From NCBI GenBank assembly GCA_035606355.1, contig DATNFO010000007.1, positions 62,001 through 126,000 on the forward strand: a DNA stretch of 64,000 nt, given 5' to 3'. Positions 15,574-23,040 of the stretch are shown here, piece by piece; within the stretch, counting starts at the first letter, position 1, and each line of letters opens with the position of its first letter. The translations under genes were made by a program, and so were the position numbers. The notes under the pieces are model-generated. The model saw only the letters and a program-made list of their open reading frames with translations. It made no database searches and was not told the origin of the DNA. This stretch comes from Sulfopaludibacter sp035606355 (lineage in GTDB: Bacteria; Acidobacteriota; Terriglobia; Bryobacterales; Bryobacteraceae).

Positions 15574-16917
15574 ATGGCAAACATACTTCAGAAGCTTCCC
15601 ATCGGTGAACGTGTGGGTATTGCGTTCTCCGGTGGCCTCGATACGAGCGCGGCGGTGCACTGGATGCGCGGGAAGGGAGCGATCCCGTATACGTACACGG
15701 CAAACCTGGCGCAGCCCGATGAGACGGATTACGAAAGCATTCCGCAGCGCGCCCGGGAATACGGAGCGGAGAAGGCGGTGCTGGTGGATTGCCGCAAGCA
15801 ACTGGTGGCGGAAGGGCTGGCGGCGCTGCAGTGCGGGGCGTTCCACATCACCACGGCGGGCGTGCCGTATTTCAACACGACGCCACTGGGTCGCGCGGTG
15901 ACGGGCACGATGCTGGTGAACGCGATGAAGGAAGACGACGTGCACATCTGGGGCGATGGCAGCACGTTCAAAGGGAACGACATCGAACGGTTCTATCGCT
16001 ACGGGCTGCTGGCGAATCCGCATCTGCGCATTTACAAGCCGTGGCTGGACGACGCGTTCATCAGCGAGCTAGGCGGCCGCAAGGAAATGTCGGAGTACAT
16101 GCAGCGCGCGGGGCTGCCGTACAAGATGAGCGTGGAGAAGGCATACTCCACGGATTCGAACATCTGGGGCGCGACGCACGAAGCGAAGGACCTGGAATTT
16201 CTGAAGAACGGCGTGAAGATCGTAGCGCCGATCATGGGCGTCGCTTTCTGGCGAGAGGATGTGTCGATCAAGCCGGAGACGATCACCGTGCGCTTTGAGG
16301 AAGGGCTACCGGTCGCGCTGAACGGCGTAGAGTACAGCGACCAGGTGGCGCTGGTGCTGGAGGCGAATGCCATCGGCGGACGGCACGGGCTGGGGATGAG
16401 CGACCAGATCGAGAATCGCATCATCGAGGCGAAGAGTCGCGGGATTTACGAGGCTCCGGGAATGGCGCTGCTGTTCATCGCGTACGAGCGTCTGGTGACG
16501 GGCGTTCATAACGAGGACACGATCGAGCAGTATCGCGAGAACGGACGGCGTTTGGGGCGGCTGCTGTATCAGGGGCGTTGGTTCGATCCGCAGAGTTTGA
16601 TGCTGCGCGAGACGGCGCAGCGGTGGGTGGCGCGCGCGGTGACGGGAGAGGTCACGGTAGAACTGCGGCGGGGTAACGACTATTCGATTTTGGATACGGC
16701 GAGTCCGAACCTGACGTACAAGCCGGAGCGGCTGACCATGGAGAAGGCGGAGGATTCGGCGTTTTCGCCGCAGGACCGGATCGGGCAGTTGACGATGCGG
16801 AATCTCGACATCGTGGACACGCGGGAGAAGTTGCTGGTGTACATGCGGACGGGGCTGCTGGCGAGCGGAGGCACGGGCGCGCTGGCGGAGTTGGCGGCTC
16901 CTCAGGAAGAGGAGTAG
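15574..16917 (+). CDS. argG: Argininosuccinate synthase
   Basis: A protein of 447 aa that joins citrulline and aspartate with ATP in arginine biosynthesis. The sequence is of the long E. coli-like type: the N-terminal P-loop IAFSGGLDTSAAVHWM, YTANLAQPDETDY, CRKQLVAEGLAALQCGAFH, TTPLGRAVTGTMLVNAMKED, GDGSTFKGNDIERFYRYG, KMSVEKAYSTDSNIWGATHE, and GGRHGLGMSDQIENRIIEAK. The start at 15574 (MANILQKLPIGERVG) matches the family N-terminus; the frame extends 15 codons upstream without homology. The 3' end of this gene (from 16813) is present again, diverged, at 21810-21912. Other arginine genes are not adjacent, although a class III aminotransferase that could serve the pathway lies at 43437-44654. 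Confidence 0.95.
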   Translation: MANILQKLPIGERVGIAFSGGLDTSAAVHWMRGKGAIPYTYTANLAQPDETDYESIPQRAREYGAEKAVLVDCRKQLVAEGLAALQCGAFHITTAGVPYFNTTPLGRAVTGTMLVNAMKEDDVHIWGDGSTFKGNDIERFYRYGLLANPHLRIYKPWLDDAFISELGGRKEMSEYMQRAGLPYKMSVEKAYSTDSNIWGATHEAKDLEFLKNGVKIVAPIMGVAFWREDVSIKPETITVRFEEGLPVALNGVEYSDQVALVLEANAIGGRHGLGMSDQIENRIIEAKSRGIYEAPGMALLFIAYERLVTGVHNEDTIEQYRENGRRLGRLLYQGRWFDPQSLMLRETAQRWVARAVTGEVTVELRRGNDYSILDTASPNLTYKPERLTMEKAEDSAFSPQDRIGQLTMRNLDIVDTREKLLVYMRTGLLASGGTGALAELAAPQEEE

Positions 16918-16961
16918 CCGAGCGGACGTCGCGCCATCGGGAAGCGCCTGCCGCAGCCTTG

Positions 16962-16967
16962 TACAAT
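16962..16967 (+). promoter_or_regulatory. -10-like box TACAAT, 8 nt before the 16976 start
   Basis: TACAAT ends eight bases before the ATG at 16976. Transcription at the usual distance would give a leader of about zero to two bases. No good -35 or Shine-Dalgarno sequence is seen. Confidence 0.4.
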
Positions 16968-16975
16968 CTGAAGTC

Positions 16976-19045
16976 ATGCTGCGGAAAATCACTCTTGCGA
17001 GTCTCCTCCTTGCGGCCTTGCCTGCGATGGCCCAGGATATCGCCATTGTGGGAGGCACGCTGATCGATGGCAATGGCGGCGCGCCCGTCAGGGATGCCGT
17101 CGTTGTCGTGAGCGGCCGGCGGATCGCAGCGATAGGCCCGCGCAGCACTACACCCATCCCGTCCGGAGCCAAGGTCATCGACGCTGGCAACCGGTATATC
17201 GTGCCGGGATTCATCGACACCAACGTCCATCTCTCGCTTTACGGCGGCGCGCGCGACCGATATGAGACGCTTGCCAAGTACTATCCGCGCGAGAGCGAGA
17301 TTGTGCTCGAAGCGGCGCAGATCGATCTCCGGCATGGCGTCACCACGGTGCGCGACAGCTACGGCATGCTGCTGCCGTTGATGGACGTGCGCGATCGAAT
17401 CGCTCGCGGCGCGGCAGTGGGCGCTCGCATTCTCGCGGCGGGCAATATCGTGGGATGGGGCGGCCCGTACTCGATCAGCTTCAGCCTGACGCCGCAGAAG
17501 GACCTCACGCGATTCCAGGAAGAGATGAACGATGCCATCTCGCAGGGAGCCGGCGAAGACCTCGCGGATATGTCGGCGAGCGAGTTGCGGTCGGCCATCG
17601 GCAAGTACCTCGACAAGGGTCCCGATTTTCTCAAGTACGGCGGCACCAGTCACTTCTCACAGCCCGACTACATCGGATTCTCGCCGGACGCACAGAAGGT
17701 CCTGGTGGAAGAGGCCCACAAGCGCGGGCGCAGCGCCGAGACGCACTCCACCACAATCGAGGGTCTTCGCCTTTCCATACTGGCGGGCATCGACCTGATC
17801 CAGCATCCCGAACTGCTGACGCCGCGCGAAATGCCGGACGATCTGGTGAGCCTCATCCGCGATCGCAAATTCATCTGCTCCATGCTGGTGAGCACCATGA
17901 CGGGACAGGCATGGGAGAAGCATTTGAAGGTCAAAGCGGCGGCAGAGAAGAAATGGGAGGAGGCGGACAGGAATGGGCCGCACCGCCCACGCACCGTCGT
18001 GGAAGACCGGCGCCGCGCGAGCGACCTTGGGCTGGACCTGGAGACGCGCCGCCGCAATGCACAGAAGCTGATTCAGGCGGGCAACATCGTTACCGTGGGC
18101 ACGGACAGCTACTGGGCTGCCGCTCCGGAGTTTGCGATCGATCCAAAACCGGATAGCCAGAGCCACGGGATCGGCACTCTCATGGCGATCGAGGGCCTGG
18201 TGGAACTCGGTATGACGCCCGCCCAAGCGATCGTTGCGGGCACAAAGAATGGCGCCATCGCCTGCCGCAAGCTGAATGAATTCGGCACGCTGGAGAAGGG
18301 GAAGCTTGCCGACCTGGTGATTCTGGACGCGGACCCGCTTGCCGATATCCACAACATTCGCAAAGTGCGGTCCGTTATGAAAGAGGGGCAGGTGGTGGAT
18401 GTGACGCGCCTACCGGAGAAGCGCGTGCTTTCCACGCCGCCGCCGGTGCTCAGCGCGGCCAATCGGGCGCTTCTCCTGAACCCCGATTCGCCGGAGATGA
18501 ACCGGCGCGCGCCGGACGTGTTTCGCGTGCGCTTCGCCACGACGAAGGGCGACATCGTGTTTGAGCTGCACCGCGACTGGTCGCCTCTGGGCGTGGATCG
18601 TTTCTACAATCTGGTGCGCGCCGGGTATTACGATGACACGCGCTTCTATCGCGTGGTGAAGGATCGCTGGACGCAGTTCGGCATCAACGGCGACCCGGAG
18701 ATCTCGAAGGTGTGGCGGAATCGTAGCCTGCCGGACGAACCGCGGCGGGTATCCAACACGCGCGGGACCATCGCGTTCGCGTTCGCGGTGCCGAATGGGC
18801 GCACCACGCAGATCTTCATCAACACTCGGGACAATAGCGCAACTCACGATCGCGAGCCGTTCGTTCCGCTTGGGAAAGTAGTCGAAGGCATGGACGTTGT
18901 CGACCGCCTCTTCAGCGAATACGGCGATTCGTCGGGCGGGGGCATTCGCGGCGGAAAACAGGGACCGATGTTCGAGCAGGGCAACTACTGGCTGGACCGC
19001 AACTATCCGCGGCTGGATCGGATTGAGCGGGCGACGGTGGAATAG
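16976..19045 (+). CDS. Exported amidohydrolase fused to a cyclophilin-type peptidyl-prolyl isomerase
   Basis: A 689-aa protein with signal peptide (LASLLLAALPAMAQ). Residues about 20-470 are an imidazolonepropionase/metal-dependent amidohydrolase domain: GGTLIDGNGGAPV, GFIDTNVHLSLYGG, carboxylated-Lys candidate in DFLKYGGTSH, metal-site His in SAETHSTT and DLIQHPELL, and Asp in TVGTDSYWAA. The first His of the usual HxH is Asn83, so the metal centre would be altered. Residues about 500-689 form a cyclophilin: FATTKGDIVFELHRDWSP, FYRVVKDRWTQFGINGDP, FINTRDNS and PFVPLGKVVEGMDVVDRLFS. The fusion places a secreted hydrolase and a prolyl isomerase in one periplasmic chain. Substrate and catalytic competence are unknown. 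Confidence 0.85.
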   Translation: MLRKITLASLLLAALPAMAQDIAIVGGTLIDGNGGAPVRDAVVVVSGRRIAAIGPRSTTPIPSGAKVIDAGNRYIVPGFIDTNVHLSLYGGARDRYETLAKYYPRESEIVLEAAQIDLRHGVTTVRDSYGMLLPLMDVRDRIARGAAVGARILAAGNIVGWGGPYSISFSLTPQKDLTRFQEEMNDAISQGAGEDLADMSASELRSAIGKYLDKGPDFLKYGGTSHFSQPDYIGFSPDAQKVLVEEAHKRGRSAETHSTTIEGLRLSILAGIDLIQHPELLTPREMPDDLVSLIRDRKFICSMLVSTMTGQAWEKHLKVKAAAEKKWEEADRNGPHRPRTVVEDRRRASDLGLDLETRRRNAQKLIQAGNIVTVGTDSYWAAAPEFAIDPKPDSQSHGIGTLMAIEGLVELGMTPAQAIVAGTKNGAIACRKLNEFGTLEKGKLADLVILDADPLADIHNIRKVRSVMKEGQVVDVTRLPEKRVLSTPPPVLSAANRALLLNPDSPEMNRRAPDVFRVRFATTKGDIVFELHRDWSPLGVDRFYNLVRAGYYDDTRFYRVVKDRWTQFGINGDPEISKVWRNRSLPDEPRRVSNTRGTIAFAFAVPNGRTTQIFINTRDNSATHDREPFVPLGKVVEGMDVVDRLFSEYGDSSGGGIRGGKQGPMFEQGNYWLDRNYPRLDRIERATVE

Positions 19046-19188
19046 GGTCGGGCGGCAGGGAGTGTCGGGCACCGACAGACTACACTTACCAATCCGGTAA
19101 GGTCTTCTCGACGCAAAGCTCAGATGATTATAATCGGCGCCCTGTTCTATTCCGGCGCTGACACCGTACCTCGCACTTGACGCTATTT

Positions 19189-19290
19189 CCGATAAGGTCC
19201 AGCGAACGGCGTTATCGGAAAGTGAAGCAACGCGGTCTCTTTCGGAGCCGTCAGTTTCCGATAACGCCACTTTCCTGGAGGTATCGGAAG
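19189..19290. repeat. Cluster of TTTCCGATA-type direct and inverted repeats
   Basis: Exact 14-base inverted arms at 19208-19221 and 19255-19268 (GGCGTTATCGGAAA and TTTCCGATAACGCC), with two further partial copies, ATTTCCGATAAGG near 19188 and GTATCGGAAG near 19281. A similar TCCGATAGCGC stretch occurs near 20207, on the other side of the 19315-20142 gene. The arrangement resembles recombinase or regulator binding sites, but no recombinase gene is present nearby. Confidence 0.45.
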
Positions 19291-19314
19291 CGGCGAACGA
19301 GCAGCACATGATAA

Positions 19315-20142
19315 CTACTTGTGTGGTGACAGTTGGAGCGGTGGGATGTCGACCTTGCCCTGCCAAGTGACGAACTCTATCTTGACCCTCTTGGCCCTCA
19401 ACCGTATCACTCCACTAAACTCGACCTGCGCGTACCGACCCCGAGTTGTGCGCAGACAAATGCGGCTGCCAAGAGGAAGACCATCGACCCGCACGTCCGC
19501 AGATGAGTAGGCTGCCGAGGCACAACCGTCTCTACTCGACTCGGTGGCAGGGTTCAGCGCAAGCGTGACGCCATTTCGTGGAGAGAATTTCACTTCACCT
19601 CTTCCGCCGATCTTAAGCCAAAAATCAGAGTCGGCATCTTTCGCTGGCGGAATCGTCGCACGGCCATCCAGTTCGATTGTGCAGGTAACCTTTCCCTCGT
19701 CGATGTCTACGGCACAAAGTTGCGGAACCTCTAACGAACCCTGCGCGTGAATCGGGGCATTGTAAAGCGTGAGGCCGAAATCATCGCAGATGACTCCTGG
19801 TTCATTGCAGCCACCAATTTGCAAGCGCGTTATGCCTGTGTCCAACTGCTGGCCGGAAGCGACCTGGATGCTCTTGACTGCCTTCTTGAACCCTCTCACG
19901 GAAACTGTGAGTGTGTAAACTCCCGGCTCCACTCTGCCCACCGTGAATTGCCCCTGCACATTACCGACGGCTTTGTACTCGCGTGCAGAAAGAGCCTCTC
20001 CGACGACCCGGATCTCAGGCGAAGGCAAATACATTCCGGTTGGATCGACAACTCTTCCGACGACCGAACCCGTTTCAGCAGCCGCCGCAACGCATAAAGT
20101 TACAAGCAGGACCCCAAATCTCAGATACGAGGAATGGCCCAT
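19315..20142 (-). CDS. Exported carboxypeptidase-regulatory-like domain protein
   Basis: A 275-aa protein with signal peptide (FGVLLVTLCVAAAAE). Residues about 23-105 form a carboxypeptidase regulatory-like/SdrD-type beta-sandwich: GSVVGRVVDPTGMYLPSPEI, VQGQFTVGRVEPGVYTLTVS, and VRGFKKAVKSIQVASGQ. The C-terminal ~160 residues are beta-rich with several Cys (GGCNEPGVICDD, QLCAVDIDEGKVTCTIELDG) and have no recognised family. The same first domain begins the two TonB-dependent receptors in this window, but no barrel follows here. It stands alone between two low-density intergenic regions. Confidence 0.65.
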   Translation of the reverse strand: MGHSSYLRFGVLLVTLCVAAAAETGSVVGRVVDPTGMYLPSPEIRVVGEALSAREYKAVGNVQGQFTVGRVEPGVYTLTVSVRGFKKAVKSIQVASGQQLDTGITRLQIGGCNEPGVICDDFGLTLYNAPIHAQGSLEVPQLCAVDIDEGKVTCTIELDGRATIPPAKDADSDFWLKIGGRGEVKFSPRNGVTLALNPATESSRDGCASAAYSSADVRVDGLPLGSRICLRTTRGRYAQVEFSGVIRLRAKRVKIEFVTWQGKVDIPPLQLSPHK

Positions 20143-20289
20143 CTCGCTTCAATCGTACTACCGCGCCAGTAGTGAGCGAGTGGCTAGGAAGGATCATGTG
20201 GCCAGTGTCCGATAGCGCTAGCAAACGGGGTTTTCGGACAGAACTGGTCCGCAATGATGGTCCAGGGGAGACTGCTTTGCGGAAGTAAC

Positions 20290-20472
20290 TCAAAAATCCG
20301 CACACTGCACTATGTCCTTCGTTGGTAAGAAAGGCCATGTCCTCAATCCTTCAGCCGCTAACAGCGGAATGTACAGCGACCAAAAAGCAACAGCGGCAGC
20401 GCGTAGGGCGGTCGCAGGGCTGAGAAAGAGTTCGACTCCAGAAACAAGACAGGCAAGCAGGGCCAAAGGCAA
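20290..20472 (-). CDS. Possible small membrane protein (start uncertain)
   Basis: A 60-aa reading frame starting at TTG (20472) with two hydrophobic helices (LALLACLVSGVELFLSPATA and AVAFWSLYIPLLAAEGLRTW). The frame is open further upstream to an in-frame TGA at 20569-20571, which is the stop of the next upstream gene on the same strand. No ATG or good GTG exists between them, so this may be a separate gene with a poor start or the detached C-terminal half of the 20569-20964 gene. The protein-like hydrophobic pattern is the only evidence. Confidence 0.3.
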   Translation of the reverse strand: MPLALLACLVSGVELFLSPATALRAAAVAFWSLYIPLLAAEGLRTWPFLPTKDIVQCADF

Positions 20473-20568
20473 AGAGACAAATCCAAGCGAAAACGCAGCT
20501 TTCGATAAACCGCGTGTCGCCTGAGGCCTCCAACGGTGTTGCGCGATGCGCCGGATGCTACACCCTAC

Positions 20569-20964
20569 TCAGAACCAAAGGAGCGGGATGGTCGGAGCTA
20601 CCAAGATCTGCCCCCTAGGGTCTGTCAGAGCCTCGAAGCAGATATCCGAATGAGCGGCTGCGGCATGCAAGAAGGCGGCGACTGCATATTCTGGGAAATC
20701 CATTGCAATGACTGGTCCATCGTTGGAACTGAACGCCGTGATCTCACAGATATCGGCTATTTGTGCCATTTCGGAGCTGGTCGGTCTTCCGTGACAACAG
20801 TCTGGCGGCTCGAAGAAAGGACGGGAGAAGTCTTGACGAACGTACCGAACGAGTTCAGGAACATCCCGAGAACCTTTCCAGTAGTTGTACGCAATCAGGG
20901 CCAGAAAAAATACGAGTTGAAGTATCGCCAATCCGAGCGGAAACCAGCGCGACCTTAGGATCAC
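20569..20964 (-). CDS. Membrane-anchored protein of unknown function
   Basis: A 131-aa protein with one N-terminal transmembrane helix (FPLGLAILQLVFFLALIAYN) followed by an extracytoplasmic part containing YWKGSRDVPELVRYVRQDFS, a Cys-Cys-His triad (PDCCHGRP) and ICEITAFSSNDGPVIAMDFP. It ends in ILVAPTIPLLWF. No family is recognised. The downstream frame (20290-20568) stays open in the same phase beyond the TGA, so a nonsense mutation in a longer gene is possible. It lies in the decayed 19-23 kb stretch. Confidence 0.45.
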   Translation of the reverse strand: MILRSRWFPLGLAILQLVFFLALIAYNYWKGSRDVPELVRYVRQDFSRPFFEPPDCCHGRPTSSEMAQIADICEITAFSSNDGPVIAMDFPEYAVAAFLHAAAAHSDICFEALTDPRGQILVAPTIPLLWF

Positions 20965-21091
20965 ATCAAATTGGATGCCGTTTTCCTGACGTTTGTTCCT
21001 GTTATAAAGCGTGATGCGGCTGCACTGGTCCTGAATGCACGAGAACGGTCACATTCCCAAACCCCACGGTTGCAGTGTTGTTGAACTTTGG

Positions 21092-21316
21092 TCAAGCCGC
21101 CGGGGGAACGTCTACATCTTTGGCCACACTGGTAGGCCGAGATATCGGTTCACCGTATTCCGCCAGAGTTTTAAGATGGCCCTCAATGGCCTCCCGAATG
21201 TTGCGCTCGGTCTCCTCCAGGGTCGTCCCGGTCGTGATGCATCCCGGCACGTCAGGTACGTACGCCGCCCAGTTGTTCTCTGCCTTTTCGAACACTACTG
21301 CAAACTTGACGCTCAT
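21092..21316 (-). CDS. hicB: HicB-like antitoxin
   Basis: A 74-aa protein beginning MSVKFAVVFEKAENNWAAYV then PDVPGCITTGTTLEETERNI and REAIEGHLKTLAEYGEPISRP, the standard HicB partial RNase H-like fold (FxVvfexxxxgwxAyvPDlPGcxtxGxTxeEaxxnixeAi). The start at 21316 overlaps by four bases (ATGA) the end of the remnant hicA reading frame, the usual hicAB layout. This antitoxin appears intact, but the toxin gene upstream is broken by several frameshifts. It may now be a neutral remnant, or could act against a HicA encoded elsewhere. It lacks an obvious C-terminal DNA-binding domain, as in short HicB proteins. Confidence 0.85.
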   Translation of the reverse strand: MSVKFAVVFEKAENNWAAYVPDVPGCITTGTTLEETERNIREAIEGHLKTLAEYGEPISRPTSVAKDVDVPPAA

Positions 21317-21500
21317 GGATTGTTCTCCAACGCCGCCGCCTTCAGCACGGATTTCAGGGTGCCGACCGGTATACCATCTCCCGGATGGCCCGGAATGGTC
21401 AATACGTTCGGCTTCGAGTATGCTTGAAGTGGCGATGACCGGTGTGGTTCGCACGTATTTCCAACTATCGCCTCAACGAGCCGCGATTCCGAATGTTCAC
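21313..21500 (-). pseudogene. hicA: Frameshifted hicA toxin remnant
   Basis: HicA pieces lie in different minus-strand frames in the right order: MNIRN from a GTG at 21500, then RLVEA, then DSWKYVRTT, then GHRHFKH, then SKPNVLTIPGHPGD and GIPVGTLKSVLKAAALENNP up to the TGA that overlaps hicB. Each junction can be repaired by one added base, so about four single-base deletions explain the decay. The catalytic His lies in the GHRHF piece, cut off from both ends. An intact reading frame is not available, so no functional toxin should be made. Confidence 0.75.
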
Positions 21501-21766
21501 GCTTTTCTTCTAGGGTAGTTGCGGATTGCCCGCCGTTCGACGCCGGGCCTCCGGTCCTGAAGCGGCGTTTCCGGTAAAGTGGTCCGGCCCTGTCAATTTT
21601 AGCGGCAAGTCTCTCAACCAACATCACGGTTGGTCAGGCAAGCGCGGAAGCGGCTCACGGCCGAGGATTGTAGCCGCTCAGAATTCCTGCTCGCGCGGAC
21701 GCACGAAAGATGGGGACTAATCAAGGGTATCAACGCCCAGCGTTCCTCAGGGCTCTGTATCTGTGT

Positions 21767-21912
21767 TCTGGCGGGCGGGCACGCTTCCGATCTGCGCCTC
21801 CGCGTCCTCGTGGACACGCGGGAGAAACGGTTGGTGTACATGCGGACGGGGCTGCTGGCGAGCGGAGGCACGGGCGCGCTGTCTGAGTTGTGCCCCAGGA
21901 AGAGGAGGAGTG
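21767..21912 (+). pseudogene. Mosaic of rsmB-like and argG-like gene fragments
   Basis: Bases 21810-21912 align with the 3' end of argG (16813-16917): 50 bases are identical (21832-21881 with 16835-16884), flanked by diverged parts; the translated match is VDTREKRLVYMRTGLLASGG. Immediately before it, 21767-21800 encodes VLAGGHASDLRL, close to VLAGGYASDLLL at the N-terminus of rsmB (from about 23086). Both fragments keep their original reading frame within one open frame. The most economical view is leftover duplicated pieces of neighbouring genes. Confidence 0.6.
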
Positions 21913-21950
21913 CGGGGAACTGCGGGGCGTTCTATGGTTTCCAAAGATCG

Positions 21951-22850
21951 ATGGGACAACGCTGGTTTTGCGCCGCACTGTCGATTTGCGCGGTGTTGTC
22001 GTGCGGCTGCAACTCGCCGTGGCGCAATCTTCGCCCGGTGGTTTCCATGGGCGATTCCGATGAGTCGGGGGCGATGCAAGCGGCGGGCACGATTGTTGCC
22101 GCTACTATCGAGCACACTGACGTAGGCGGCCTGCGCTGGGCGCCGAAGCCGCCCAACACGGCGGGCCCGCAGGTGCGGGTAATCCCGTTGTATCTCGCCC
22201 GAATTCGCGCGAAGGTGCTCTTTACGGTCCGCGGTCAAGCCGGCAGCAGCGTCGAATTTTTTAGCTGGGTCTGGGCTTCCGGGTCGCACGGCGGCCCACG
22301 ACTGTTCCACGCGACGGAGGGTAGTTCGCACGTGCTATTCCTGCGGCGGGATGGACGGTACTGGCGCACGGTGGGCGATTATCCGTCTTACGATCTGGAG
22401 ATCCATTCCATGTGGACGTCTCGGTTGACGGCAATGTGGCAAGCGGGCGAACTTCGGGAACTGCCGCCGGTGGAACGGATATCGGCTCTGCTCTTGCGAG
22501 CGGAAGTGGAAAGTGCGACTGCCGGCGACGTCCGTAACAGCCTGGCACCCTACCCGGCTGGAGTGGACGGCGTCTTCTACGTTCGCGGACTGTTCGATCT
22601 CACGCGGCTGATGGGACCTTACAGAGTCGCCACGTGGGTCGACGCGCTGTGCCGGGAAGCTAAGTCCGCCGCGACGCGGTTCGCGGCATGTTCGGTGGCA
22701 GCCAGCAACTTTCCCGGACGCTGCGACGCCGTGCGGCAGGCTCAGGACGCCGCGAAGGGAATATTGGGAACGCCGTGGCGAGCAAACGGATGGCAGAGTT
22801 GCCTGACGGCTAGCAGTTGCCGCCGCGGATCTTTCGGCTGGTGTTACTAG
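21951..22850 (+). CDS. Exported/lipoprotein-like protein of unknown function, probably frameshifted near its 3' end
   Basis: A 299-aa reading frame if started at MGQRWFC (21951), which gives a lipoprotein-like signal (FCAALSICAVLSCGC). The frame is open back to 21630, but that part contains the argG/rsmB-like fragments and is not likely to be native. Features include VRVIPLYLARIRAKVLFTV, FRRDGRYWRT-like loops, LDVG-free beta segments and a C-terminal helical section AATRFAACSVAASNFPGRCD. The last ~15 codons before TAG (CLTASSCRRGSFGWCY) look unlike protein, while another frame continues with a HEAT-like segment to 23010. No known family or enzyme motif is recognised. Confidence 0.4.
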   Translation: MGQRWFCAALSICAVLSCGCNSPWRNLRPVVSMGDSDESGAMQAAGTIVAATIEHTDVGGLRWAPKPPNTAGPQVRVIPLYLARIRAKVLFTVRGQAGSSVEFFSWVWASGSHGGPRLFHATEGSSHVLFLRRDGRYWRTVGDYPSYDLEIHSMWTSRLTAMWQAGELRELPPVERISALLLRAEVESATAGDVRNSLAPYPAGVDGVFYVRGLFDLTRLMGPYRVATWVDALCREAKSAATRFAACSVAASNFPGRCDAVRQAQDAAKGILGTPWRANGWQSCLTASSCRRGSFGWCY

Positions 22851-23010
22851 ACTGAGAGGATTTCCTGGATTCAGCACCGACCCAGAGCAGTGGCGGGAGA
22901 CGCTTCGCGTTTATGCGTCAGCGACGGATGATGGTGTGCGCCGCGCAGCGTGCGCGGCAGCGGCACGATCTGCGGATACTCGCGACCTTCCGGAATGCAA
23001 GGCGCGATAG
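22830..23010 (+). pseudogene. Detached C-terminal coding segment (possible frameshift)
   Basis: In another + frame, this stretch encodes ADLSAGVTRLRGFPGFSTDP, then EQWRETLRVYASATDDGVRR, then AACAAAARSADTRDLPE and a TAG at 23008. The pattern L-x-G-x-x-F-x-T-D-P-x-x-W is common in bacterial HEAT-repeat proteins. It has no start of its own and continues the helical theme of the 21951-22850 protein, so a single-base change near 22800-22840 probably separated it. Confidence 0.35.
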
Positions 23011-23040
23011 CCACGGCTTGTAGACTAGGAAGCGACTCAT

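Noticed and set aside
21630..21950. Upstream extension of the 21951 lipoprotein-like gene
   Set aside because: This part consists of argG- and rsmB-like fragments and follows no protein family; a signal-like start exists at 21951.
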